From: Purshia tridentata
Lineage: Eukaryota; Streptophyta; Magnoliopsida; Rosales; Rosaceae
Assembly (NCBI GenBank): GCA_003254885.1
Contig: QANT01001660.1
Location: 31,011-95,010 of the forward strand
Reading direction: 5' to 3'
Length of the DNA: 64,000 bases
Shown here: in pieces, positions 11,233 through 23,060 of the stretch
Position numbering within the stretch: position 1 is the first letter of the stretch
Layout of the letters: every line of letters starts with the position of its first letter
Notes under the pieces: model-generated
Told to the model about the DNA's origin: nothing
The model's database searches: none
Seen by the model: the letters and a program-made list of their open reading frames with translations, nothing else
Translations under genes and position numbers: made by a program

Positions 11233-13748
11233 TCATACTTTGGAATTCTCCTCATCAGCACCTCCCTCCACTTGTACATCTTTGGCCTTTTCCTCATGAA
11301 CAACAGTAGTACTTTCCTTCACTTCATCTGTGGATTTTACCTCTGAGGTTTCCTTTGTTTTTTCTTCATCACCACTTTCCTTTGTTAATTCTTTGCCAAT
11401 ATTCACTTCTTCTGTAATTCTTTTTTCAGCTGTTTCTTTGGTTTGTGTCTGATCTGCAGCTTCAATTGCTATCTCTTGTTGATCATCCTTGTTAGGAGGA
11501 GCATCAACCACAACATTGGTATCAGCTGAGGTCTGTTCTTCTAAAGCCTTTTCAGTCTTATCATCCGATGCTTCTGGTTGCTTCTCTTTTTCTGTTGAGT
11601 CTTTCCCTTCTTCATTCTGCTAAATTTCATGCATCAGTAATGAATGATTAACCAAAATGTTAGTTAATTAATAGAACATAAATTGTCATTGTCCTAATGC
11701 TAAAAAATGGTTCATGACTAAGTAAAATCGTCAAATCACAAACATATATACAGAATACATAGAAGATGTACATGATTCATCTAAATAATAAAGAAGCTAT
11801 AGTTTGGTGAGTAAAACATTTCATGTAACGGGTATATTCTCTCACTATGTCTATCTTTTTTATTACATGATGATTTTGCACGTGATAAGAGAGATAGATA
11901 CAATTGGTATATACACTTGTAATAAGTGAGTTTTTTCTTGTTTGGTAGAAATATCCTTATATTTGAGAGTCTAAATGAATAATAATAATTGGACCCTCAA
12001 TGTTGTGTACATTCACATAATTTATTTATTTAATAAATATTGACTAAAATCCTCATGATAATGCAAAATTAAAATTGTAACATAACAAAATCAGAAACAA
12101 AATATAAAAGGGATCTATAAAATTTAAACGTCCAATTGTCTGATCAATTTTAATATTCCGCACTTTCAGTTTTAGGTTACTACGGTTTGGTGGCGCATGA
12201 TGGTTTATATTTCAAACTGATCATAGCAGTTTGGTGAAAGTTTTTACCCAAAACCAAATCAAATCGTGCCCACCTCTATTCCAACACCGGCCTTACAGTT
12301 CAGAAAATTATGAAAATGACCTATTTGGATTTCATTTTGTTTACTTGGTGATAACTTGTAAAGCTTAGTAAAAAGCTAGTATACAATTAAGATTTGATTT
12401 GCAGTTGAGCAGTCGAAGAAAAGTTAGAAAACGAACATGCAGGACAGGTCCCATATATGTTAGGGTAGGCCTCTAAATTGCGACTAGTTTGTTTGTCGTG
12501 AAGCGAAGATGTGATGCAATCCAAGATACCTTATATATACTGATTCTCTAGGAAGGACCACGTACTTAAATATCGACCAAAGCAATCAAAGCATTTTATG
12601 TTTCTCACCAAATGAATTAAAAACATATATTATGTTTATTTAATTTTTACTATTCATACCAACCAATAATAGTAATTAAATTAATATATTATGATTTCTG
12701 TTCTGGGAATCTAAGCAAAGCCGACAGGACATTAGACAAGCACCAAGACAAGGGCCAGCTTCAAAAAAGCTAGCCGCAGAATTATATGTTATTTCTTGGT
12801 AAAGAAGAATTATATGTTATTAATTTCATCTGACATTGCATGTGTCATTAATTATTTTTCACCTTGGCATGGGAATACTAGGACTGCTGGTAACACATTT
12901 TCACATTGGTTTTTTTACTTTTTACTTTTTTGACTATTTTTCCAAACTCTGTTCAAATAGTCGCTTAAAAAACTCTGCTAAATTACTGATTGATTGATTG
13001 ATTAATTAGTATTTTTTATTCTATTACCAAAAAAAAAATAAAATCCTTTTGAGACATAACACCATGGTCATATTAACTTCTTTCTATCTCATGTTTACTA
13101 ACTAGTTATTGTTTTAGTGATATTTTTTTTTTCAAAAAATTTAAAAAGTTCGATCACAAATATAAATCTTTCATATCTCCTATCAATAAACAAATAAATA
13201 GATATGTGATATTTAAGTAGAAAAAAAAACAAGAAATCCCAACAATTGAAAAAATAGTGTTTAAACCAGTTTGTTGGTTTTCTTGTACTTAATGAGAAAC
13301 TGCTGCTTTATTAATTATGTGAGCTAAAAGATGAAGGCACGCATGTATGTGTAATAATGAGAAATCAAGTTGGAAAAACATATATAATAATTAAAGTAAA
13401 ATATATATAATTAGCACTCACACGCACCTTGAACAAAAGGCTGAGAGACCGGCGTTTACTTCCTTGTTCATCATCATCATCAGCCGCCTTGTCATCATCA
13501 ACGATCTCCTTGACTCTATCATCATCACCACCACCACCACCACCACCATCATCACCACCACCACCGCCACCACCATCCTCAGCTGCTTCTTTCTTGATCT
13601 CAACTACTTCTTGAGCAACCACCACCTGGTCCACCTCCTTCTCCTTTGTCTCAAGGACTACTTCTTCCTTGGCAGGCTCCGGAGCCGGCACCGGCACCTC
13701 GCCGGCTACTGGATTCGATACCTTTGGCTTAGTCGCACACCCTCCCAT
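11233..13748 (-). CDS. Acidic protein with N-terminal MGGC acylation motif, 2 exons, 234/235 aa
   Basis: Exon 1 is 13428-13748 and exon 2 is 11233-11619 (or 11233-11616), joined in phase 0. The protein starts MGGCATKPKV. Gly2 and Cys4 fit N-myristoylation plus S-palmitoylation, so membrane anchoring at the cytosolic face is likely. The rest is low-complexity: a Pro/Val/Glu stretch, a Gly7-Asp2/Asp3 block at about residues 58-76, a short basic SKRRSLSLLF segment at the exon end, then a Glu/Lys/Thr-rich tail with repeated KET/KST motifs ending EENSKV. Plants have families of short, acidic MGGC proteins of this type, mostly uncharacterised. I do not assign a function. The intron end is TTTAGCAG, so two in-frame acceptors three bases apart are possible. 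A TATA-like TATAAA on the - strand lies at 13856-13861. Confidence 0.8.
13526..13577. repeat. Trinucleotide microsatellite in coding sequence
   Basis: On the + strand, CAC/ATC triplets run through 13526-13577. On the coding - strand they give the Gly-rich blocks separated by Asp in the MGGC protein. Length polymorphism here would change the protein without shifting frame. Confidence 0.85.
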
Positions 13749-13855
13749 CTCTCTCTCTCTCTCTAGGTTGGTGAGAGAAAACTCAAACAGATAAAAACAA
13801 GACTAGCTATAGCAAGGAGATGAGAGAACAAAAAAGGAGGGTGCTAGAGAGATTG

Positions 13856-13861
13856 TTTATA
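13856..13861 (-). promoter_or_regulatory. TATA box candidate for the MGGC protein gene
   Basis: The - strand reads CCCTATAAACAATC here, about 108 bp upstream of the ATG at 13748. A CT-rich leader (GAGAGA on the + strand, 13750-13765) lies between. Confidence 0.5.
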
Positions 13862-14396
13862 GGGAAAGTTGGGAGAGCCTGTGTTGTTCCAACATTTGTT
13901 CCAATGCAAAGTAAATATTTTTAATTAGTTTGTATCCAATACTTTATTAATCTAGCACTAGCTAGCTGGCTAGGTGTTATTTATTTTTTATATATATTTT
14001 TATTAATCATATATCAACATATATATAATTAATTGGAATTGGTAGTAAGCTATATAGGAAGGACGTGAAGGGGCCTATGGGGAGGAACCTTTTCCTTTTG
14101 TATATATACACATATATTGTCATCTACAGCTTGCCAAGCTACATATATGCATGTGATGATGTGGAGGCTTCTGAGTTGGCTGTTCATGGCAAGTCCATTC
14201 CATCATCACCATCCCAGCTTGGCCTCACTCTTTATTCACCAAACGTAAAATAATGAATTCTCAGTTATACCTTTGAGATTTAAATGATCTATGTACTGTA
14301 TTTGTTTTTACTTGTTTATAAGAATTCGTAATGCCAGCTACAATGAAAAAGAACAATAAAGACTTATATTAATTGATATAAAAACGTAGCAATTAA

Positions 14397-14437
14397 ACAA
14401 TAGAAACGCTCTTTCTCAAAGAGCGTTTTTAATTGCT
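14397..14437. repeat. Perfect short hairpin
   Basis: AAACGCTCTTT and AAAGAGCGTTT face each other across a three-base CTC loop. AGCAATTAAA on the left and TTTAATTGCT on the right extend the symmetry. It may be a miniature foldback element or a relic of a transposon end. Confidence 0.75.
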
Positions 14438-14538
14438 GCAGAAGTTAAGTTAATTATTTATGTGATGACAACTAATAAATCTGTGGCAACTCCTTGGAAT
14501 TTCAAATGCACAAAAGATGTCAAGAACAAGAGGGATAT

Positions 14539-14648
14539 GTATATATATTCATTTTAGTNCGTGTGGGCCCCACAAGGGGATCCCACAAACTAAAAGTTTG
14601 TGGGAATCCCACACCATAGCCTTGCTGTGTATATATATTCATTTTAGT
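14539..14648. repeat. 20-bp direct repeats flanking a GC-rich hairpin
   Basis: TGTATATATATTCATTTTAG occurs at 14539-14558, and again 90 bp later at 14629-14648 with one mismatch at most. Between the copies is a hairpin, CCCACAAACT/AGTTTGTGGG (14582-14605), inside a wider GTGTGGG...CCCACAC symmetry. One N lies at 14559. Confidence 0.7.
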
Positions 14649-15984
14649 CTCTGTTATACAAAGGGACAAGCCATTAATTTGACATATAATATTGCAATTC
14701 GATTAACTTATGTGCTTATGAAAGGAAAGTGCTGTAGCGTTTTTGCTTCTTCTTACAAACACTTTCTAGCTAGCCAGCTTAATTAGGATTAATTACAAGA
14801 TACCTGCTGAGACAGAAGAAAGGTTAAAATACATGTTATTTACTTTTAAAAGGTAATTAAGGACTAATTAGAAGTTGGAGTTAGTCCAAGTGGGTAAATG
14901 CAGTAATGAACTAAACAATAGATCTATAGTTTCTCTTTAATTATAAAAAAAAAAATCCAAAAAATTAAATCCAAGTTGGAGTACTTAAATCCTCATAGCC
15001 ATTATGATTGGCAAGGGGAAGCCACGCGTACATCTCTTATATATATATATATTCAAATATTTTTGAAGGATATTAAAGTTAAACAATCTAATAGAAAGCC
15101 ATGATTACCATTAACTTAATTAGCTAAGCTGTCTAGTTTCAGGCTAGGCCGGCCATAATTAATATGTGCTGATAATATATAGAAAGTTCTTTATTTTTCA
15201 TGACACTGACTCACTGAGAAAGAATACAAGTATGTGGTGTCCTCATAATTACGTCGTGTTGGCCATACATTTTGAACCAACATATGCATATATCTAATTT
15301 CTTTAGTCGTGCTCCGCAGACTCCAGCCTATATCACTAGAATCTTCCAGAATCCCTACTTGGGAGTTCGGAATTTTGCAGGTTCAACTCACAAAATAACC
15401 CTGTAATAACATTCAAGTAATTAACAAAATTTAAATAACCCTCTAAAATGCTAAGCTAGTTAATTTGTTATATCTAGCTCCTCTCAACCGATTCTCAATA
15501 CAGAGAATCTTATCTACTTATACCCAAGGCTCATAATCTTTCTAAGTTCTCTCATAACCAGCTAGCTAGGTCTCTCCTAAAGCATTTGAGTATTGTTTGC
15601 TAATAAATACTGTTTTGGCCTAAAAATACCGTGGATGAAAGAAGAGTCATCTTGGTGATAAGCCGCCGTTATTGAAAAAAAGAAGAAATAAGTGAGGGCC
15701 TATAACAGTAAGGCCAAGACTGCTTCTCTGCCCTGATGGTTTAAATGACACTTTAATAGGCCTGGCCCGGCCCTACGTCTCTGTAATACCTTATATAAGT
15801 TAGTTTCTAACACTATTACAATAAAGTAAATAAATTAACGACCGATATTCATCGTTATCTGTTTTTAGCCTTTATCGTCGTATATTCTTAGTCTATTTGA
15901 GGTATAAATACATAACGATATTATATTGTTGTCTTGTGAGACATTACACAATGATTCTATAAGCAAAACCATCGTATATATATA

Positions 15985-16454
15985 CACTAAAAAAATGATA
16001 GGTTAGAGGTTACCGTTGTTGAACTTTTATATAGACGACGGTTCCTATATCATATCTATCGTGTAACGAGATTTCATGCAACATTTTCTATCACTATAGT
16101 AGTATGCCTTTTACCGTTGTTTTAGGTAAAAAGCTGTAGTTAATTAAATACTATTTATGAGAAACCGTTGTATATGCTTTGAAATAAATTGGTATTTCAT
16201 CGTCTAGAACAATTTCAAAAAATAGTTTTTGTTTGAAACTCGTTGCATATATACTCTCTTCACAATAGTTTTTAGTTTAAACTGTTGAACACTTTCTTAT
16301 TAGACAATGGTTTTAAATTTTGATCCATCGTTAGTTGTAAGTATATACAATGGTTTTTATGGCAAAAACATTGTATATACAATTGTTTTATATGAGCTTG
16401 GTGGCATGTTACCATGCAATATGAGAAAATAATCTGTTAATGAATTTTTTAGTG
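15985..16454. mobile_element. CACTA-like non-autonomous element
   Basis: The left end is CACTAAAAAAATGATAGG and the right end is TTAATGAATTTTTTAGTG, so CACTAAAAAA is inverted at both termini. The interior has many short copies of an ACCGTTGT / ACAATGGTTTT motif in both orientations, as in CACTA subterminal regions. The 3-bp flanks (ATA and CAA) do not match, so the exact ends or the element's integrity are uncertain. Similar motifs at 15860-15985 suggest the family extends further left. No transposase is seen. Confidence 0.5.
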
Positions 16455-18184
16455 CAACCATTGTTCCAAATTGTTTCCCAAACCTTCTAAAGTAGTCCAC
16501 AATTAATAATAAAAACTTTACAATTTATGAAGCACCAATAAATCAAGGAAGTAAATTAATACTTGTATATATCTTAACTCCCTTAAATCTATGCCATTTA
16601 CAGGCCATAGGCAATATTCCCATAACATATACACCAAAATGTTGTTGTCACTAACCTAATGTGTAGTAAACAGCCCAATCACATATCCCCATGGCTAATC
16701 TAACAAAGTAATCTTTCATACATATCCAGACCTAGCTAGCTAAACAAATGGCTTTCAAAATAAAGACAAAAACGTTGTCATATATGCAAAAATACACTAA
16801 GCATATATAAAGTCTACATATACTGCGCCCCATAAAGTCTGCCTAATCAGCATGCACTTCATCGATATCGATCTGCTTGTGTGTAAGTGTTGTTCCTCCT
16901 CCTTTCTCACTAAAACAAGGCAAAAATAGGTCTTATATTTAGGTCTCATATATCAAACCCAATAATTTATTGAATTATAAAGAATAACATATATATAACA
17001 AACCAAAGAGCTGCCAAATCAGTTTATGCCCTGTGATATATGGTTCCATAAGTAATGAAAGACATATAAACCAGATTGTACTTATTTAGCTAGTGTTCAA
17101 TTTAGCTAGCCAAACAGATCTCTGGAAACAAGAATAATGTATATGGTCAAGTTTCAGCAACTAGACATAAGTACGTAGTACATCTAGGTAAATTAAAGTC
17201 CAAGATGGAAATGCATGTTGGAAAGTGATTAATAGGTATTTAGCAATGCCACACTCATGCAACACTCTGACTTCAGGTTTGAAAGTGTTGTTTAAGGACT
17301 GTTGAATTAGTCCATATATTATCTTGGCATGTAACCCAAGATATTAAAATTCTAAATCATAAAAACTCATCACTAGAACAAGGTAACTGGTATGTTATAG
17401 CAAAATACCTCATCAGCTAGCCTCTCGATCACCCATCTTGTCAACACCACCAAATGCCATTCTTGAAGATCGAGTTACATTCACTGCCTGCAAGAAAAAT
17501 ACCAAGTGATTATAATTCCTTAATAGTTTTATTACGAGCATGGATTCCTTACTTAGCTTGGTACTTATTTTGGTACAAGGCTTTTAATCTTAGCCATTTA
17601 CTTTCCACTCCTTCTCCTTTTTTTTCTCGCTATACATTCTTTTGAATGATCAAAATTAAAAACCTGATACCAAAATGGGTACCAAGTTGAGTAAAGAATC
17701 CATGCTTGTTTCGAACGTACTCTATTCAAATATATCGTTAATAAATTGCACATTTATGTTTTTCGAAGAGGGAAGCTTGTTGGGGAAAGTGACATATAGT
17801 AGGACTAAAGAGGTATGCATGCAGAAGATGCTTGACTTTTGTGCTGATTGGATATGATATATATAAGCCTCACAATTGCTGGCTTCACATGCATTCTTTG
17901 AGACTCTGATCTCATTAAAATAAAAAAGAAATGTTTAACTATGGTATGTTATGTGGAAGTTTATAGAGCAGTTAACGTGATAATTAAATTTAATTAATTT
18001 GTTATATATGATCATCTCCATTTTTCAACTCTTACCTACTCTCTTTGTTTACAATTGAACTTCATTGTCTTTTGTAGGTTTTGGCTTTTGTTTACACCCA
18101 TCTAGCTGTCTAGTTCCGACCATGATCACTATATATAATATATATAATATATCCAACTTGGCCATTTTTCTTCTTCGATCAGAA
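16455..18184. other. Intergenic stretch and putative promoter of the citrate-binding-like gene
   Basis: No gene recognised. Short open frames at 17454-17645 and 17675-17857 have no family resemblance. Close to the next gene, TATATAATATATATAATATA at about 18130-18150 could serve as its TATA region, but it is too low in complexity to be sure. Confidence 0.4.
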
Positions 18185-19131
18185 ATGAAGGACTTAATGG
18201 CATACTCATTTAATTACTCGCTAGCTTTCTTCTTCTGCTTAAGTTTTCTTCTTCAACTCATTATTAATCTACACCAAGCATCGGCTTGGGAACCTGCAGA
18301 TCCTACCCAAGGCTTTGCCTCCCTCCCTCTTAACAGCTCATACTACCATATTCAGAAGCCTTACGATCTGCCTCAAGACCAGCGCTACCGCTTCGTCAAT
18401 GGAGTTCATAAATGTTGGGTCTACTCCACAGACAAACCTCACACTATCACCAGCCAAACCATGCCTCGTACTGAGATTGCCATACAAGTAAGCCTCGCCA
18501 ATATTGAACACTATCTTATAATTAATTACTTACTTCCTCATTTCTACCACTAAATAATATAGTCAATGCAAGTTAAGTGCTCTAGATAGACTGATATATC
18601 GATCGATTTCATTTGATTCCTATTTATAAGTTCCAATAGTTTCATATTTTGCCAATCACATCAACGCATGGTTTGATAAAGATTGCAAAACTATTAGTAA
18701 ATTAAAAAAATAATTAGCCTTTGTTTATATGACAGGGATACAATTACTCTTCTGGTGTGTGGCAATTTGAAGGATATGGGTATGTCCCATATGGAACATC
18801 AGGTGTGTGCATAATGCAAGTGTTTGGGGCAAGTGCTCCTCATGCAACAACTCTAATGCTTAGGGTTTACAATGGTTCACTCATGTACTACAGGGCTTCG
18901 GTCTTGGTACCAAACATCTATGATAAATGGTTCCGACTAAATGTAATTCACGATGTTGATGCTGCAAAAGTGAAAGTTTACATTTATGGAAGTCTCAAGT
19001 TAGAGGCAGATGGTCGTGGAGGCACTTCTCATGCATTCAAATGTGGTGTATACGCCCAGACTAATGACTCATATTACATGGAGTCTTGTTGGAAAGACAT
19101 AAGAGTTTTAAGAAAAGGTCAACCTTCTTGA
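18185..19131 (+). CDS. Citrate-binding protein-like / alginate lyase 2-domain secreted protein, 2 exons, 232 aa
   Basis: Exons 18185-18487 and 18736-19131 (phase 0, GT-AG) give 699 nt. The N-terminus (MKDLMAYSF, then a long Leu/Phe-rich core ending QASA) is a signal peptide, with cleavage likely before WEPADPTQGF near residue 35. The mature part shows landmarks of the plant citrate-binding / alginate lyase 2 (PL7-type beta-jelly-roll) family: HIQKPYDLPQDQRY, CWVYSTDKPH, PRTEI, YSSGVWQFEGYGYVP, GTSGVCIMQVFG and a C-terminal MESCWKDIRV. The Hevea lutoid citrate-binding protein is the family's namesake; lyase activity in plant members is not established to my knowledge. Secretion or vacuolar delivery is inferred from the signal peptide. 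I chose the first ATG that gives a complete signal peptide; a second Met lies four codons later. The frame is intact. Confidence 0.9.
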
Positions 19132-21527
19132 ATCATTTCCTAGCTATATATATATATATGAAGGAATGTGAGAAAATGGTAAATGGCTTTGTTTTCTTGT
19201 CACCAATAAATGCTTAATATCTTGAACTTGCACTAGACCCTTTGCTCTAGACGTACCAATTAATTTCATGGTTGTGTGATCTGGCAAAATAAAGTGCATT
19301 TCTCTACCCTTTCTGTAACTTTGAAGAAAGGTTCATACTTAAATGGATCAAAGCAATTAAAGTATCTGTCAAGAATATAGAGCTAGGCTATTATATATAT
19401 GATGCAAAATTCTGAAAAGCATCAAATTCTTATGACGATATCACACTATAGCATAATATCAAAAAAGAATAAAGGCTTCATATGAAAATTGGTTCGAATA
19501 CGACACAGGAGATGGCCCAATCATGGGAAGGCTTAAATTAAAAGAAAAAATATATAGGTTTAAATCTGAATTAAAGCAACTACACTTTTGGGTTGGAATC
19601 TAAGATTCCCACATAAAAAACATGGAGGGCCTACAAAACGCATCCAACCAAAAACATTTATTTTCATTTACTGCCCTAAGAAAGAAGGAAGAAAATCTGA
19701 AAACCAAAACCAAAGAGAAATTAAGACGAGCTGTGGAGATTAGGGGAGAAAATGGAGAAGGGAAGGTTAATTAGTATGTAGATGTGCTTGAGCACATAAG
19801 AGGTGTGAAGATGAAAAAGGGAAATGGTAAAATAGGTTATACGACATCTTTATGTACGACATGTACTTTAATTGAAATGATAATCCACACACAATTACTT
19901 ATGTGGCTTACCATTTAGCATTTAAAAATAATGAATTGGCCAAGATGTTTCTCAAAATAATTAAATTTGAGGTCACGATATATAGCTAATATTGTTGCCC
20001 TTAAAGATGTGAGAGGGGTTACGTTTAGTGGACACCCACAGCATTGCTATGTGATGATAAATAAATTACACTACAAGAAATTTGGCCGGATGCCTTTTAA
20101 AAAAAAAAAAAAACTAAATTTGAGAAAGTGACGATTGACATTTGGGTGGTCACTCATTCTTATTTTAGTTGTGTAGAATGACGATAACATGGTATAGTTG
20201 CTCTTAATGTGGCTTAATTAAAATAGTGTTTTGGCTTGAAAAATTCGGCCTTGTGGAGGGCCGAAAATCAAGTCAAAACACTTCGCCATGGGTGAAAGCG
20301 AGGCTTCTGACCTTTGCGGGGCGTGCCATCAATTTGCTTGGGATAGCCGACTGAAAAAAATATAATTTTAAAATGCAAAAATGGAAAAATGAATTTAGAT
20401 GTTCTAAATGAAAATCTAACTTCTAAGAAAACTATTATGCTAACAAAGGAATGGAAAAAATCTATCTAAGTTATTTTCTTGCCTAGGATAATCTAGGACT
20501 TTAAGCATGAACAACCAAAATAAAAATAAAAAGAGGGCAGCAAGAGAGCTTGAAATAATAACTCAATGGAATAAATTGACATTTGAAATAAACTTAAAGC
20601 TATGTGAAAGTTAAATCTCATAAGACAATAAAAATGAAATGCAAATATTAAAAGAGCTGGGAGCTTGGTGAAATATGAAAGAAATTAATATGAAATTATA
20701 ATAAGGAGTAGATCTAGGTGTGAAACTACCAGATATAAGGGAATAAAAGTAAATATGAGAATATTAAGTGAATTTAAAGGACAATAGTAATTAAAGTGCA
20801 TTAGAGAATAATATCTGAGCAAAATCAAATACTGGAAATGAAAAATAAGGTAAATCGTATGCAACTTTGAGAAAAAAGCTTGAAATAAAATACTACTGAA
20901 GTGGAATGAAATTCTAGAAATTAAGTATAAACTTTTAAATAAAGAGTTTTGAAGAATTACAAGACAAATAAAATTAAAGTGTAAAAGAGCTGCATAGCTA
21001 ACTTTGGATCTTTGAGAATTAAAAACTACTAGAAAGGAGAATAGTACAGAAAAGCTGCTAAGAATTGAAAGGATTCACATCATGTGAGTAATTTGGGTTT
21101 TTTTTGTTGGAGAGAGGTTGATCATGTATCCAAAAATGCATTATAACTTCCCTTTTATAGCCGATCAATTCATTTGCCCTTAATCAATCTTAGTAATCAG
21201 GTGTACAGCTGTAAGTGATTTATTTTGAGGCAAGTAGACAGTTGTTAAAAACTTTTTGAGGAGTGAAACAGACGTCTAAAAGAGATAAGAAGGGCTGAAT
21301 CACTTTCTGGGTTAATATTATAGCCAGTCGAATGAGCAAATATTACTACTGGGCCGTAAGCTTCATCATTAATTCCCTTCTTCATTTCTTTCTCCGTATA
21401 GTTTCTCATCAATAAACAAAAAGGTAATGATGACGATGGCCCACCAAGATAGACTAAAAGGTGCAAACCTTTAGATGATTACAACCATATACCTGCAACA
21501 CTTTCATATAAATATATATATATATAT
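19132..21527. other. Gene-free stretch
   Basis: The 3' flank is followed by purine-rich, AT-rich DNA. CACTACAAGAAA at 20069-20080 looks like a CACTA terminus, but no matching inverted end was found downstream. The block 20240-20340 is more GC-rich (GGCCTTGTGGAGGGCCGAAA). No credible open frame. Confidence 0.5.
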
Positions 21528-21870
21528 AAGTTTTTGTTGTATAGCTCCTACAATTTAAATAACTTATTTGTATATCTTCACTCATAGTCTACTCTCATAT
21601 AATTTTTTAAAATCTGAATCGTCTATATTTTAGACCTCTATTCATAGATTATTCTTGCAAAAAATTAATTAAATCGGAAACCATTTGCCTATCTAACTTT
21701 GATCAAATGAATAGACAAATGATTTCCGATTTGGCTAATCTTTTGCAAAGATAGTTATGAATAGAGGTCTAAAAAATAAATGGTTCGGATTATTAAAAAA
21801 TTATATGAGAATGAGCTATGGGTGAAAGTATACAAATAAGCTATTTGTACAAGGTATACAACATAAACTT
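21528..21870. mobile_element. Foldback MITE, about 343 bp
   Basis: The two halves are inverted copies for nearly their whole length. The left arm runs from AAGTTTTTGTTGTATA through TTAGACCTCTATTCATA to ATCGGAAACCATTTG. The right arm is the reverse complement with scattered mismatches, ending TACAACATAAACTT. The turn is near 21695. A clear target duplication is not visible in the AT-rich flanks. Confidence 0.85.
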
Positions 21871-21919
21871 CTTGTATATATATATCATAAATTCTCTTTT
21901 TGTCCAATCAAGTACTGCA

Positions 21920-23060
21920 AGGAGGCCTCACCAAAAAGCCCAAGACCCGAAGCTCACCTAAAGCCCGCTCGACCCATTGGGCCCGAAGCCCGATTAGGTT
22001 AGAAAATTGGGCCAGGCCGGCTCTTAGGCGGGCTTTGGGCCATCCCCTTCAAGCCTAAGGCCTGCCCGAAGCTCGGCCCGCTTAGGCTCGCCTAAAGCCC
22101 GACCCAAAGCTCAAATTAGGCCCGAATTTTAATTTCTATAATAATTTATATAATTATGTAAACCCAAAGCTCAAATTAGGCCCGAATTTTAATTTCTATA
22201 ATAATTTATATAATTATATAACTAAATATATATAACATAAATATTTCTATATATAACTATAATTACAAATTTACATTTATAACTATAATTACAAATTTAC
22301 ATATATAACATACTTACATATTAATTGGATAATCTAAAATTTATATGAATTATGTATTATGTAATCAACTAATCAATTATCCAATTGAAAATTTAAAACC
22401 CAATTACTCTTAAATTAGTCAATTAGTCAATTAAACATTGAAACCCCAATTAGATCAATTGAAACTCCAATCACCCAATTGAAAACCCAATTACACCTAA
22501 ATTAGTCAATTATCCAATTGAAACCTAAATTTAAAGTTAATCGCCAATTATACTATATATAATGTCTTAATTATTCAATTACCCAATTGAAACCCCTATT
22601 ACTCTGAAATTAGTCAATTACCCAATTAAAACCCCAATTAGGCATATGTTTTAATTTTGTACGGGATTAATCATTGAAATATAAAATTGTTGTTAGTTTT
22701 CCATTTTGTGGCTGAACTCTATGTCCAATGATTTGTAATATGTATGAACTTGTTAAGTTTAGACTAAACTAAATATCCAAATGGGTTAAATCAAATATTT
22801 AAATTTTTTTTTTAAGTTATATTTGATGTTCAAGTAATGAGCACAAAAAAAAAAGCCAAAAAAGTCCAAAAGCCTGTTTGGGCCTAACTTGACCCGGCCC
22901 AAAAGCCTGCAAGGCCTAAGCCTGATGGGTGGGCCTTGGGCTTGTTCATTGAAGCCCAAGCCCGGCCTGGTCCAACCCGAAAGTCTTATTGGGCTCCTCT
23001 TATCTAAGCCCGAGCTAGGCTCGAGCCTGAAAGGGCTAGCCCGGCCCAGTCGGCCCTACT
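21920..23060. mobile_element. GGGCC/AGCCC-rich degenerate repeat element, possibly hAT-type
   Basis: Both ends (21930-22110 and 22850-23060) are packed with AGCCCGA, GGGCCGGGC-like and AAGCCTG motifs, while the centre is very AT-rich with repeated CCAATT words. A block of about 57 bp starting ACCCAAAGCTCAAATTAGG is tandemly duplicated at about 22105-22220. The right end, reverse-complemented, begins TTAGGGGTCGGTAATGGGGC, a pattern common at plant hAT-like element ends. The 75-residue frame at 22889 is a by-product of the repeat. Confidence 0.5.

Larger units (their letters stand above)
13870..15980. other. Intergenic stretch with small hairpins
   Basis: AT-rich DNA without a credible gene. 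It contains two compact hairpins (14397-14437 and 14582-14605), reported separately. At 15850-15985, CATCGT/ATCGTCG motifs resemble the subterminal repeats of the CACTA-like element that follows. Confidence 0.5.

Noticed and set aside
13418-13766. Overlapping frames on both strands opposite exon 1 of the MGGC gene
   Set aside because: They arise from the triplet repeat; the spliced - strand frame with MGGC start explains the region.
20069-20080. CACTACAAGAAA as a CACTA transposon end
   Set aside because: No matching TTTCTTGTAGTG end was found downstream, and no subterminal repeat array is visible.
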